The notes beneath the pieces were generated by a model. The model was not told the origin of the DNA. It searched no databases and saw nothing but the letters and a program-made list of their open reading frames with translations. From JAVBJN01 sp031546985 (lineage in GTDB: Bacteria > Bacteroidota > Bacteroidia > Chitinophagales > Chitinophagaceae), in NCBI GenBank assembly GCA_031546985.1, contig JAVBJN010000016.1, positions 1-64,000 on the forward strand: a stretch of DNA of 64,000 nt, written 5' to 3'. The position numbers and the translations under genes were made by a program. This document shows, piece by piece, positions 1-7,705 of this stretch (position 1 is its first letter; each line of letters begins with the position of its first letter).

Positions 1-279
1 AGCTGCATTCTCTTTTACCCGGTCTATGCTTACATATATCTCACCTTCTACCTTCTTGCTGCGGTCTTCGCTCTGGTCAAAAGTTACAATATCGGTAAAG
101 GTATCGTGGTTGAGGAACTGCTGGTTAATCTCCAACAGGTACTCATCTGAGCAAAAGATATACAACAGGCTGTTGCGGGCAATACCATTGGCAGCAAATA
201 CAGTGTCTATGTACTGCGACAAAGCTCGCTTGGCTTTAAGGCCGGATTTTACTTCATGATCTACAAAACGGGAGGGCAT
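1..279 (-). CDS. ybeY: rRNA maturation RNase YbeY, N-terminal part only
   Basis: The gene enters from the left edge and its start codon (ATG on the minus strand) is at 279; 93 codons are visible. YbeY is a single-strand-specific metal-dependent endoribonuclease used in 16S rRNA 3' maturation and ribosome quality control. The family signature NHDTFTDIVTFD is present around residues 55-66, followed by GEIYVSIDRVKENA, which is the conserved stretch just before the metal site. The catalytic HGxxHLxGyDH motif lies beyond the window and cannot be checked. The gene is divergent from the FeoA-domain gene. The identification rests on these motifs, and I see no reading-frame damage in the visible part. 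Confidence 0.88.
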   Translation of the reverse strand, partial: MPSRFVDHEVKSGLKAKRALSQYIDTVFAANGIARNSLLYIFCSDEYLLEINQQFLNHDTFTDIVTFDQSEDRSKKVEGEIYVSIDRVKENAA

Positions 280-355
280 CTTAGGTGTTTTTAAACGACA
301 GCCCCGAAGTTAAAAGAAAATAATGGTTGATTAAAAGTGGATGACTAAATTGAGG

Positions 356-363
356 TACCTTTG
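356..363 (+). promoter_or_regulatory. Bacteroidota -7 element upstream of the FeoA-domain gene
   Basis: TACCTTTG is a perfect match to the Bacteroidota -7 consensus TAnnTTTG. It ends only 8 bases before the ATG at 372, so transcription would begin at or within a few bases of the start codon. No clear -33 TTTG is found at the usual 19-21 base distance, which lowers confidence. Confidence 0.45.
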
Positions 364-371
364 CAACGTTT

Positions 372-608
372 ATGAACCAACGCATCAAACTATCCGAGCT
401 TCCTATTGGCAAAAAGGCTATCATCAGTGCTTTTGAGCAGAATGATATCTATATTAAACTCATGGAGATGGGTTGTGTACCCGGCGAAGAAATACTGGTA
501 GAGACCATAGCTCCCATGGGCGATCCAATGGCCATACTGGTGGCAGGATATAACCTGAGCCTGCGCAAAAACGAAGCCGATAACATCTGGGTGGAGGTTC
601 ATCTTTAA
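372..608 (+). CDS. FeoA-domain small protein
   Basis: This 78-residue protein is a stand-alone FeoA (SH3-like) domain. In FeoAB systems FeoA is a cytosolic partner that modulates the FeoB ferrous iron transporter. The family pattern is clear: IKLSELPIGKKAII at the start, then LMEMGCVPGEEI and GDPMAILVAGYNLSLRK, which is the usual LGLTPG...GDPi.v...g..iaLR arrangement. No feoB follows. The next gene is nadD 24 bases downstream in the same direction, so the two are probably co-transcribed. Whether it acts on an FeoB elsewhere or as an independent SH3-like adaptor cannot be told from sequence. Confidence 0.82.
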   Translation: MNQRIKLSELPIGKKAIISAFEQNDIYIKLMEMGCVPGEEILVETIAPMGDPMAILVAGYNLSLRKNEADNIWVEVHL

Positions 609-632
609 GTTTAAGCAAGTAAGGTCGTAATT

Positions 633-1202
633 ATGAAGATAGGTTTATACTTCGGCAGCTTTAATCCATTACACATCGGCCACCTCATCGTAGCAAGCCA
701 TATTGTGCAGAATACCGATGTAGATAAGGTTTGGTTTGTGGTATCGCCACACAACCCCCTTAAAGATTCTAAAACCTTACTAAACGAATACCACCGTTTG
801 CACCTGGTAGAGCTGGCTATAAAAGACGATCCCCGTTTCCGGGTAAGTAATGTAGAGTTTACCCTGCCTAAGCCCTCTTATACCATAGATACCCTTACCT
901 ACCTTTCAGAAAAATTCCCGCTGGAGAAGTTTCATGTGATCATGGGCAGCGACAGTCTGCAAAACCTTCCCCGCTGGAAGAATTATGAGCAGCTGGTAAA
1001 GAAATATCCCATCATTATTTACAAGCGCCCGGGCTTTAGTGCCGAGCATGAGCTGCAAGGCGATATTACTGTGCTCGAAGCGCCCTTACTCGAAATATCA
1101 TCCACACATATCCGCCAGCAGATAAAAGCAGGCAAGAGCATACGCTACCTGGTGCCTGAGTCTGTAGAGCAATATATAATTGAGAACAGCTACTATTTGT
1201 AA
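633..1202 (+). CDS. nadD: Nicotinate-nucleotide adenylyltransferase NadD
   Basis: A 189-residue cytosolic enzyme that transfers AMP from ATP to nicotinate mononucleotide, giving deamido-NAD in NAD biosynthesis. The nucleotidyltransferase motif GSFNPLHIGHL lies at residues 8-18 and the second signature ISSTHIR near residue 154. Length matches the family. It follows the FeoA-domain gene by 24 bases. Its last 10 bases overlap the 3' end of the convergent AI-2E permease gene, with no terminator between them. nadA, which makes quinolinate earlier in the same pathway, lies about 5 kb away on the other strand. Confidence 0.95.
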   Translation: MKIGLYFGSFNPLHIGHLIVASHIVQNTDVDKVWFVVSPHNPLKDSKTLLNEYHRLHLVELAIKDDPRFRVSNVEFTLPKPSYTIDTLTYLSEKFPLEKFHVIMGSDSLQNLPRWKNYEQLVKKYPIIIYKRPGFSAEHELQGDITVLEAPLLEISSTHIRQQIKAGKSIRYLVPESVEQYIIENSYYL

Positions 1203-2242
1203 TCATCGTCTTCTTTAATAATGGTATGTACATCTCCGAATTCAATCTTGTACATGCGGAGCAGCAGCAGAAAATAAGCGATGAGCAGGGGGCCAAAGAT
1301 GAGCCCCATAAAGCCAAATAGTTTAACCCCTACAATCACTCCAAAGACGGTAGTTAATACAGGCACGTTGCCAAACCTTTTAAGTAAGGTAAAACGTAGC
1401 ACATTATCTATTACAGATAGAAAGAAGGTACAGAACAATAATAAGCCTATACCCTGGTATACTGCTCCGGTAGAAATAAGGTATACCGACAAGGGAATCC
1501 AAATGGCTGCAGTGCCTATTACCGGCACCATCGAAAACATACCGGTAACAATACCCCAGATCATAGGCTCCTTTACCCCAAACATCCAGTAACCGCCTAT
1601 GGAAATACTGCCTTGTATAAACGCCAGCACTGGTATACCAATGGCATTGCTAAATATCATATTACGCGTTTCCCGGCTCAGCATTTCTATGCTTTGCGAT
1701 TGCAGGGGCAACCAATCGATAAGCATACTCTCATACTTATCGCCGCCTACCAGCAAAAAATAGAGTACAAAAAAAGCTACAATTATGTTTGTTAGCAAGT
1801 TGGCCGTAGCCCCCAGGAAACCGGGTAACCTGGCCGAAATACTGTTGATGGCCTGGTCTATGTTTACCGTGGAACGCAGATTTTCGGGCAGCCAGCCTTG
1901 TACCTGCCTTTGCATAGCTTTAAGGCCCTCTACCAGCTCTCCGCTATGGTTAAACACATAATTGAGTTTAGGCAAAAGCAGCTCTACTACCATAAATATA
2001 GGCAGCACCAATACTGTAAAAGAAACCAGTATAAGCAGTATGGAAGCCAGCATAGGTTTAAACCTGTAACGCCGTATAAGCATACGATATGGCCGTTGCA
2101 ATAGAATGTAAAGTGTAATGGCGCCCAATATGCCCGGCACCAGTATATACAGCTGCCAAACCAGCAAAACTCCCGTAAGGATAATGAGGAGGAGTAAAAT
2201 GATTTGCTTAATTTTAATACCAGGGATGACACTCATACCCAT
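1193..2242 (-). CDS. AI-2E family transporter
   Basis: A 349-residue polytopic membrane protein of the AI-2 exporter-like superfamily (TqsA/PerM type). Hydrophobic segments alternate in the family arrangement, with two near the N-terminus, one or two after residue 140, and a cluster at the C-terminus containing the conserved GxxxGLxFGPLLIAYF-type stretch (FMGLIFGPLLIAYFLLL). I start it at the ATG at 2242 because the longer frame begins with a TTG and adds only nine residues; an ATG at 2236 is also possible. Substrates of this family are mixed (autoinducer, ions, small solutes), so transport of AI-2 should not be assumed. Convergent with nadD. Confidence 0.85.
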   Translation of the reverse strand: MGMSVIPGIKIKQIILLLLIILTGVLLVWQLYILVPGILGAITLYILLQRPYRMLIRRYRFKPMLASILLILVSFTVLVLPIFMVVELLLPKLNYVFNHSGELVEGLKAMQRQVQGWLPENLRSTVNIDQAINSISARLPGFLGATANLLTNIIVAFFVLYFLLVGGDKYESMLIDWLPLQSQSIEMLSRETRNMIFSNAIGIPVLAFIQGSISIGGYWMFGVKEPMIWGIVTGMFSMVPVIGTAAIWIPLSVYLISTGAVYQGIGLLLFCTFFLSVIDNVLRFTLLKRFGNVPVLTTVFGVIVGVKLFGFMGLIFGPLLIAYFLLLLRMYKIEFGDVHTIIKEDDDYK

Positions 2243-2332
2243 TACTTTAAGATTATCAATAATAACCAAATTATCTAAAACTTATTGGCATTGTTTTGGA
2301 TGCCTCATTTCTACTATTAAACCTTTAACATT

Positions 2333-2536
2333 ATGAGCAAGTCAAGTAAAACACTCACCACACTTTTGGCAGGCGTAGCAATCGGAGCGGCAGTAGGATA
2401 TCTTCTTTCTATGGATAAAGACAAACGTGACGAACTTGCATGTGGCCTAAAAGACAAGTTAAACGACAAATTAAATGATCTGAAAGAAAAGTTTAACAAG
2501 AAAACCAGCGAAATTGAAGAAGAATTAGGAATATAA
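2333..2536 (+). CDS. YtxH-domain protein
   Basis: A 67-residue protein with one N-terminal membrane-crossing segment (TTLLAGVAIGAAVGYLLS) followed by a charged, Lys/Asp/Glu-rich amphipathic tail (KLNDKLNDLKEKFNKK), the standard YtxH architecture. Family members are general-stress-linked envelope proteins of unknown biochemical role. It is followed after two bases by the holin-like gene and then by a third small gene, all in one direction, forming a compact trio that ends at the terminator at 3347-3377. Confidence 0.8.
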   Translation: MSKSSKTLTTLLAGVAIGAAVGYLLSMDKDKRDELACGLKDKLNDKLNDLKEKFNKKTSEIEEELGI

Positions 2537-2538
2537 TT

Positions 2539-2889
2539 ATGGAAGACCTGAAAGAACATCTGAAAGATACCAAGCAGAAAATCAAGGAATACGTAAACCT
2601 CCGGATACAGCTGCTGAAACTGGAGATTTCCGGCAAACTCGCAGATGGCCTGGGGGCGTTCTCCTTTATTATACTGATAGGCATGCTGGGTATGCTTTTC
2701 CTGCTGTTTTGCTCATTTGCGCTGGCTTACCTGTTGGGCGAGCTGCTGGATAGTAACGCTGCCGGATTTGGCCTTACGGCACTCCTGTTTGTGGTACTTG
2801 CAGTTATACTCATTATGCTTCGCAAAAAAATCAGTACTTACGTTACCGACCAGGTGCTCGAAAGTATTGGAGATGAATTAGACGATTAA
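2539..2889 (+). CDS. Putative phage-holin-superfamily (Phage_holin_3_6-like) membrane protein
   Basis: A 116-residue protein with an N-terminal charged helix (residues 1-33) and two transmembrane segments (about 38-65 and 74-96), then a short basic/acidic tail. This matches the Phage_holin_3_6 superfamily of Bacteroidota chromosomes, where it is a regular partner of YtxH rather than a phage lysis gene. No other phage gene is nearby. It is probably an envelope protein of unknown role co-expressed with its neighbours. Confidence 0.72.
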   Translation: MEDLKEHLKDTKQKIKEYVNLRIQLLKLEISGKLADGLGAFSFIILIGMLGMLFLLFCSFALAYLLGELLDSNAAGFGLTALLFVVLAVILIMLRKKISTYVTDQVLESIGDELDD

Positions 2890-2904
2890 ACCCGGTTTAT
2901 ACTT

Positions 2905-3309
2905 ATGTCTATTATAGTTAAAGATAAAGCCAGTCTTATTGCTGCCCAGCAACACCTGAAGCAGCGGGTAGATGTGCTGGAAGATGAACTGGAGGTTCGT
3001 TTTAACGAAATCAAAGATCATCTGCCATCGCTGTTGCTCAAAAATATTTTCAAATTCAAGGGCCAGCCGGTATTATCGGCAGGTAGTGGTATTCTGCACA
3101 ATGTACTCAATACTGCTATGGGCTTTCTGGACAGTAATATGGCCAAAACTATTGCTGTAAAAAGCGCTACTGGCCTTTTAAAATGGGAAGGCATTAAACT
3201 GGGTGTAAACCTGGTGCGCAAACTCATAGGTAAAAGCAAGAGCAAAGCCCCTAAAAGCACGCTGATGCAGGAACTCGAAGAACTGCGCAACAAGAATGCG
3301 CCTCATTAA
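2905..3309 (+). CDS. Hypothetical protein, third gene of the YtxH/holin-like trio
   Basis: A 134-residue protein I cannot assign to a named family. The first 40 residues are a charged coiled-coil-like helix (SLIAAQQHLKQRVDVLEDEL). The remainder is basic, with a weakly hydrophobic stretch around residues 60-85 and a Lys-rich end. It starts 15 bases after the holin-like gene and is the last gene before a strong terminator, so it belongs to the same transcript. The small size, helical charge pattern and context suggest a peripheral membrane or envelope-stress protein, which is inference only. Confidence 0.7.
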   Translation: MSIIVKDKASLIAAQQHLKQRVDVLEDELEVRFNEIKDHLPSLLLKNIFKFKGQPVLSAGSGILHNVLNTAMGFLDSNMAKTIAVKSATGLLKWEGIKLGVNLVRKLIGKSKSKAPKSTLMQELEELRNKNAPH

Positions 3310-3346
3310 ACTACAGTATAATTTATCGTATATTCACGTTTCACCC

Positions 3347-3377
3347 AACATGTTGCATACCCTGCAACATGTTTTTT
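3347..3377 (+). terminator. Intrinsic terminator of the YtxH trio
   Basis: A perfect 11-bp stem (AACATGTTGCA with TGCAACATGTT) around a 5-base loop is followed by a run of T. It lies 38 bases after the third trio gene and 20 bases before the POT transporter ATG. Confidence 0.85.
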
Positions 3378-3396
3378 GTTTATAGAAAAACCGCTT

Positions 3397-5034
3397 ATGG
3401 CAAAACAATCTAAACACCCAAAGGCGCTGCCTTTCCTGTTCCTTACCGAGATGTGGGAACGCTTTGGTTATTACCTGATGCTGGGCATCTTCGTATTGTA
3501 CATGACCGATATTGACAAAGGAGGGCTGGCCATCGACGATAAAATGGCCGATGACATTTTCGGAACCTTTATCGCCTTCACTTACCTTACGCCTTTCCTG
3601 GGTGGTTTTCTTGCAGACCGTAAGCTGGGCTATGTAAAATCTATTTACCTGGGTGGCGCGCTTATGGGCTTTGGCTACCTGGGCCTGGCACTACCGGGCA
3701 TGGTTTCATTCTACATTTCAATATCCTTAATTATTATTGGTAACGGTTTCTTTAAACCCAGCATCAGCACCTTGCTGGGCAACCTGTACTCGGCTCCCGA
3801 ATACAAAGCCAACAAAGACTCTGGTTACAATATCTTTTACATGGGTATCAATATTGGTGCCTTTATCTGTAACATCATTGCGGCTTTCATGCGCAATAAA
3901 ATAGGATGGGGCGCGGCCTTTACCACTGCCGGTATAGGCATGTTTGTGGGGCTTATCATCTTTAGTATTGGCCTCAAACACGTAAAACATGTGAATGTAT
4001 TGAAGCCTGCGGAAGCCGGAGATATGTCTGTAAGCCGCCTGCTTTCTGTAGTATTTATGCCTGCCATTGGTGCAGGTGTACTGGGCTGGCTTATTCCTGG
4101 CAACCTGCTGGGCAGCGATAGTACCGATGCGTTTATTTTTGCCGCCATTCCTGTTGTTATCTTCTATGTATCGCTTTACTTTAAAGCCAATAGCACCGAT
4201 AAAAGACCCATTGCAGCACTGCTGGCCATCTTTGCGGTGAGTGTTATGTTCTGGGCTGTGTTTAAACAAAATGGTACGGCATTAACCCGCTGGGCCAAGT
4301 ATTATACCGACCGTTCTTTGCCTACGGCTATTGAAAAACCAGCGCAGAAACTGTATATGGCAGAGTCCATTACCAGCGTACCGGGAATGGTAACCAAGTA
4401 CGACGAGCAGTTCCGCGCGGTTAAGGTAGAAGGCAAGCCTGTAAAAGAAATGGGTCTCGATCCTTATTATAAAAACCTGCAGCCCGAGAAAATGCCCAAA
4501 GAAGGAGAACCTGTGCTGCTTATGAATACCGAGCTCTTCCAGTCTGTTAACCCTGGCTGGGTAGTATTGCTCACGCCTGTGGTGGTAGGCTTATTCATTT
4601 TCCTCCGGCGAAGAAAACTGGAACCTACCACTCCTGGCAAAATAGCCTGGGGGCTGCTCATATCCGCATTATCCACTCTCGTAATGGTGGGTGCCGTGTA
4701 TGCGGGCAGCGACGGTGCTATTAAAGTATCGCCCTGGTGGCTGGTGGGCTGTTATGGCGTCATTACCATTGGTGAGCTGTTCCTGAGCCCTATGGGGCTA
4801 TCGCTGGTGAGTAAACTGAGCCCGCCCAGGCTTACTGCGTTAATGATGGGAGGCTTTTTCCTGTCTACATCTATCGGAAACAAACTCTCCGGCATCCTGG
4901 CCAGTATGTGGTACGATTACGACAACAAAGCCAATTTCTTCCTCTTTAACTTTATGCTACTCCTTATAGCCGCAGGCCTGGCCTTTGGTATATTAAGGTG
5001 GATGAATAAGATCTTTAGAGAGAATGTGCATTAA
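3397..5034 (+). CDS. POT/PTR family proton-dependent oligopeptide transporter
   Basis: A 545-residue inner-membrane MFS protein of the POT family that imports di- and tripeptides with protons. The family signature EMWERFGYYLMLGIF near residue 22 (the ERFxYY motif of helix 1) is intact, and the second POT motif FNIFYMGINIG-like stretch (YNIFYMGINIGAFICN) appears near residue 150. About 12-14 hydrophobic segments are visible, with a large loop at residues 300-380. The ATG at 3397 is chosen because the longer frame starts at a TTG inside the T-run of the preceding terminator. It is followed by its own terminator at 5071. Confidence 0.92.
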   Translation: MAKQSKHPKALPFLFLTEMWERFGYYLMLGIFVLYMTDIDKGGLAIDDKMADDIFGTFIAFTYLTPFLGGFLADRKLGYVKSIYLGGALMGFGYLGLALPGMVSFYISISLIIIGNGFFKPSISTLLGNLYSAPEYKANKDSGYNIFYMGINIGAFICNIIAAFMRNKIGWGAAFTTAGIGMFVGLIIFSIGLKHVKHVNVLKPAEAGDMSVSRLLSVVFMPAIGAGVLGWLIPGNLLGSDSTDAFIFAAIPVVIFYVSLYFKANSTDKRPIAALLAIFAVSVMFWAVFKQNGTALTRWAKYYTDRSLPTAIEKPAQKLYMAESITSVPGMVTKYDEQFRAVKVEGKPVKEMGLDPYYKNLQPEKMPKEGEPVLLMNTELFQSVNPGWVVLLTPVVVGLFIFLRRRKLEPTTPGKIAWGLLISALSTLVMVGAVYAGSDGAIKVSPWWLVGCYGVITIGELFLSPMGLSLVSKLSPPRLTALMMGGFFLSTSIGNKLSGILASMWYDYDNKANFFLFNFMLLLIAAGLAFGILRWMNKIFRENVH

Positions 5035-5070
5035 ACGAATTACCTGATACGCTTTAACGCATACTCATAT

Positions 5071-5099
5071 AGCCCCTGCAATATTGCGGGGGCTTTTTT
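5071..5099 (+). terminator. Intrinsic terminator after the POT transporter
   Basis: AGCCCC and GGGGCT form a stem around a partly paired TGCAATATTGCG centre, followed by six T. It lies 37 bases after the stop codon. Confidence 0.88.
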
Positions 5100-5530
5100 A
5101 TGCCTCAAAACGCCGCAAAGTGTTGGTATCAAAACCTTAACCATTCTCATAACAGATCTCTCCAAAGCCATCCTTTAGCCTTTCCAATATGAAACCAACG
5201 ACCTGCATCTGATAGAAATGACCTATCGACAGACTGTTGCTAGCGCTCAGTAAGAGATGCGGCTCCTACCTTCTACAATTTTGTTAAACCCATGCCTGGC
5301 GACCAACGCAGAGCTCAGTTACCAAAACTCAGGCAGCACCGACATAACAGCGCCATAAGACTATTGCTGCATATTGATTAACTGTTGCCGAAGAAAAAAA
5401 AAATCCCTCAACAGTCCTGGTAGAATTTTTTTTTGGCCAGCGTCACTATAAACATAACTACAAAAAATTAATATAAATACAGATCAACTAAACAAACGAT
5501 GGTATGAATATTTTATGATTTAGCACAGGG
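5100..5530. other. Intergenic sequence with no recognised feature
   Basis: About 430 bases without a plausible reading frame or hairpin. Two poly-A/poly-T tracts occur at about 5394-5403 and 5425-5434. The segment leads into the DnaA-box region and may be part of the origin, but I see no specific element in it. Confidence 0.5.
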
Positions 5531-5860
5531 TTATCCACACCTACCAGTAGCAGGTTCTCAAAATCCATTTTAGTTTCATTCTTAACTATTAAAACTTGCT
5601 GCTAAAATCCACACAGAACCTACCGTTATCCACATTTTTGCCATAAAACCTGAATAACAAAACAAAAAACAATAAACATATACACATTTAACAATCAATA
5701 TTATAAATATTACGAATACGGAATTCAATATTTTTACGTACAGGTTTATAGACATTGTGCAGAACACAATGCACATATACACTTTTAAATAAAAAATGAC
5801 TTTCGTTTAAGGCGAAGAGATCTTTAAACAACCTTTAGAAAAGAAGAAGGCTTATCCACA
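5531..5860 (+). other. oriC: Candidate replication origin, left DnaA-box cluster
   Basis: Three perfect DnaA boxes TTATCCACA lie at 5531-5539, 5626-5634 and 5852-5860, all in the same orientation, with a weaker AAATCCACA at 5605-5613. Between the second and third is a very AT-rich stretch (about 5640-5800) that could serve as a DNA unwinding element, containing a CATTGTG/CACAATG inverted repeat at 5753-5771. A perfect 9-mer is expected less than once on both strands of the whole 64-kb window. Together with the cluster at 7075-7354 this makes an origin flanking nadA likely. dnaA itself is not in the window. Confidence 0.7.
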
Positions 5861-5902
5861 AATTAACAGCCCCTGGTTATACATATATATATGGTATAGC
5901 CG

Positions 5903-5943
5903 CAAAAAAAATCCCCGTTCTTGCCAAATGCAGGAACGGGGAT
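5903..5943 (-). terminator. Intrinsic terminator of nadA
   Basis: ATCCCCGTTC and GAACGGGGAT form a 10-bp stem. On the minus strand the hairpin is followed by a T-run (the A-run at 5904-5911 on the plus strand). It lies just past the nadA stop codon. Confidence 0.88.
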
Positions 5944-5965
5944 CCGTAAAATTCAATTAAAATGC

Positions 5966-6970
5966 TTAGAGGCCAAATTGAGCGCTCAGCTCCAGCATAC
6001 GGTCTATCGGTTTTTTCGCTGCCAGGCGAAGTGTTTCATCCATCTTGATTTCGGGCAGCTCGTATTTCATGCACAGGTAGAGTTTCTCCAGGGTGTTGAG
6101 TTTCATGTGCGGGCAATCATTGCAGGCACAGGCATTATTGGGCGGCGCCGGAATGAAAGTTTTGTGCGGGGCGTTCTTCATCATCTGGTGCAAAATGCCG
6201 GTTTCTGTAGCCACAATAAATTCCTGGGCTTCATTTTGCATCGCATATTTTAAAAGTTGTGTTGTAGAACCCACAAAATCAGCTACTTGCAATACTGCTT
6301 CTTCACATTCGGGGTGCGCAATGAATTTGGCCTCCGGATGCTGCACTTTCAGTTTGGTAATTTTTTCGAGCGAGAAAATCTCGTGAACCATGCACGCGCC
6401 ATTCCACAACAGCATGTTCCTTCCCGTTGCTTTGTTGATAAACGCCCCAAGGTTCTTGTCTGGAGCAAAAATGATCTCCTGGTCCACGGGAAGGCTCTCA
6501 ACGATTTTTTGGGCATTGGAGGACGTGCAAATGATATCGCTTAACGCCTTAATTCCCGCAGAGCAATTTATATAAGAAATCACCATATGATTAGGATGCT
6601 GCTCCTTAAATTTTTTGAACAACTCCGGCGGACAGCTGTCGCTGAGCGAGCAACCAGCGTGCAAATCGGGCAACAGCACCTTTTTAGACGGGTTCAGGAT
6701 CTTCGCGGTCTCGGCCATGAAATGCACGCCGGCAAACACGATGATGTCTGCATCTGTTTTTTGTGCTTCCTGCGCGAGTCCCAAACTATCCCCAATATAA
6801 TCTGCAATATCTTGAATATCAGGCTCTTGATAATAATGCGCGAGTAATACTGCGTTTTTTTCCTTCTTCAGTTTCTTGATTTCTTCAAACAAATCGAGTG
6901 TAGGGTCCACTTCAACATCGAAAAATCCGAGCTTTTCCACATTTTTTTTTGCCAACTCTTCTTTAATCAT
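5966..6970 (-). CDS. nadA: Quinolinate synthase NadA
   Basis: A 334-residue cytosolic [4Fe-4S] enzyme that condenses iminoaspartate with dihydroxyacetone phosphate to quinolinate, the precursor of NAD. The three-fold repeated fold is recognisable from LLAHYYQEPDIQDIADYIGD near residue 41, the cluster-ligand regions HAGCSLSDSC (residues 104-113) and the C-terminal CACNDCPHM. The IMAETAKILNP-type FMAETAKILNPSKKV is also present. No nadB or nadC is adjacent. The gene lies alone between two intergenic regions rich in DnaA boxes and has its own terminator, an arrangement consistent with a conserved gene embedded in an origin region. Confidence 0.96.
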   Translation of the reverse strand: MIKEELAKKNVEKLGFFDVEVDPTLDLFEEIKKLKKEKNAVLLAHYYQEPDIQDIADYIGDSLGLAQEAQKTDADIIVFAGVHFMAETAKILNPSKKVLLPDLHAGCSLSDSCPPELFKKFKEQHPNHMVISYINCSAGIKALSDIICTSSNAQKIVESLPVDQEIIFAPDKNLGAFINKATGRNMLLWNGACMVHEIFSLEKITKLKVQHPEAKFIAHPECEEAVLQVADFVGSTTQLLKYAMQNEAQEFIVATETGILHQMMKNAPHKTFIPAPPNNACACNDCPHMKLNTLEKLYLCMKYELPEIKMDETLRLAAKKPIDRMLELSAQFGL

Positions 6971-7074
6971 GATAACAATAGAATTAAAATTTTAAAAAAA
7001 GGCTATTACCATTATGGCTGTGGATTCGTGTACAAAAATCCGCGATCCACATTGCAAATGTCAGAATTATTCTG

Positions 7075-7354
7075 TCATCCACACTTATCAACATAAAATT
7101 AACACCGGTTTTCCCTGTATTTCTGCACTTTTCATCGTTTCCGTACACACCTGTGGATAAACTTTCAATGTTAAGAAATTGTTTCGTGTGCATTTCGGTT
7201 TTGATGTGCATTACTGTGCATTATTTTGTAAAAAGATGTTTAGGTTATCCACAATGTTTGACTGGAGCAACGATTTCGGAAAATTGTACACTTCTATCCA
7301 CTTCGTTTACTCATGTAATTCACAATTGGTGTGGATTGCGTGAGGTTATCCACA
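7075..7354. other. oriC: Candidate replication origin, right DnaA-box cluster
   Basis: Perfect DnaA boxes occur at 7152-7160 (minus strand), 7245-7253 (plus) and 7346-7354 (plus). One-mismatch boxes occur at 7075-7083 (TCATCCACA) and 7085-7093 (TTATCAACA), and two-mismatch boxes at 7019-7027, 7043-7051, 7330-7338 and 7403-7411. Their density over 400 bases is far above chance. The cluster lies upstream of nadA on the minus strand, so DnaA binding could also affect nadA transcription. Confidence 0.7.
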
Positions 7355-7677
7355 TTTTAAGGTGGGGAAAGACGAAAAACCGCGAAATCACTGGGTGCAG
7401 GACGTGGATATTGTGGGTTGAAATTTGAAAATGGAGAAAAACAGGCGGTAAAATTTTTATATCGCTTTTACGCTCACAACAATTGTTTAGTTTAATTGAA
7501 TATAACGTTCCGGTAAAGGCAAAACGGTAAAAACCAGGTTATTCTGCTTGTACGCTAAACAGGGTACATTATATATAGGGATGCCAGGCCCTGGCGTAGT
7601 GGGTAAGGAAAATGCCGGAAAAGCGCTGTACCGCTGATTTTAGGTGGTGGATACTATATTTTTTAATTAAAAAAAAC
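7355..7677. other. Intergenic sequence, right flank of the candidate origin
   Basis: About 320 AT-rich bases between the last DnaA box and the ppiD promoter. No credible gene, hairpin terminator or repeat is seen. Confidence 0.5.
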
Positions 7678-7685
7678 TATATTTG
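7678..7685 (+). promoter_or_regulatory. -7 promoter element of the PpiD-like gene
   Basis: TATATTTG matches TAnnTTTG exactly and lies 20 bases before the ATG at 7706. The upstream region is a long A/T tract without a clear -33 TTTG. Confidence 0.5.
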
Positions 7686-7705
7686 CCTGCTTCAAAATAT
7701 TATAT

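Noticed and set aside
2539..2889. Prophage lysis gene
   Set aside because: The holin-like protein is a common chromosomal partner of YtxH; no phage structural or lysis genes are nearby.
3376..3396. TTG start for the POT transporter
   Set aside because: It lies inside the T-run of the upstream terminator and adds non-family residues; ATG at 3397 fits better.
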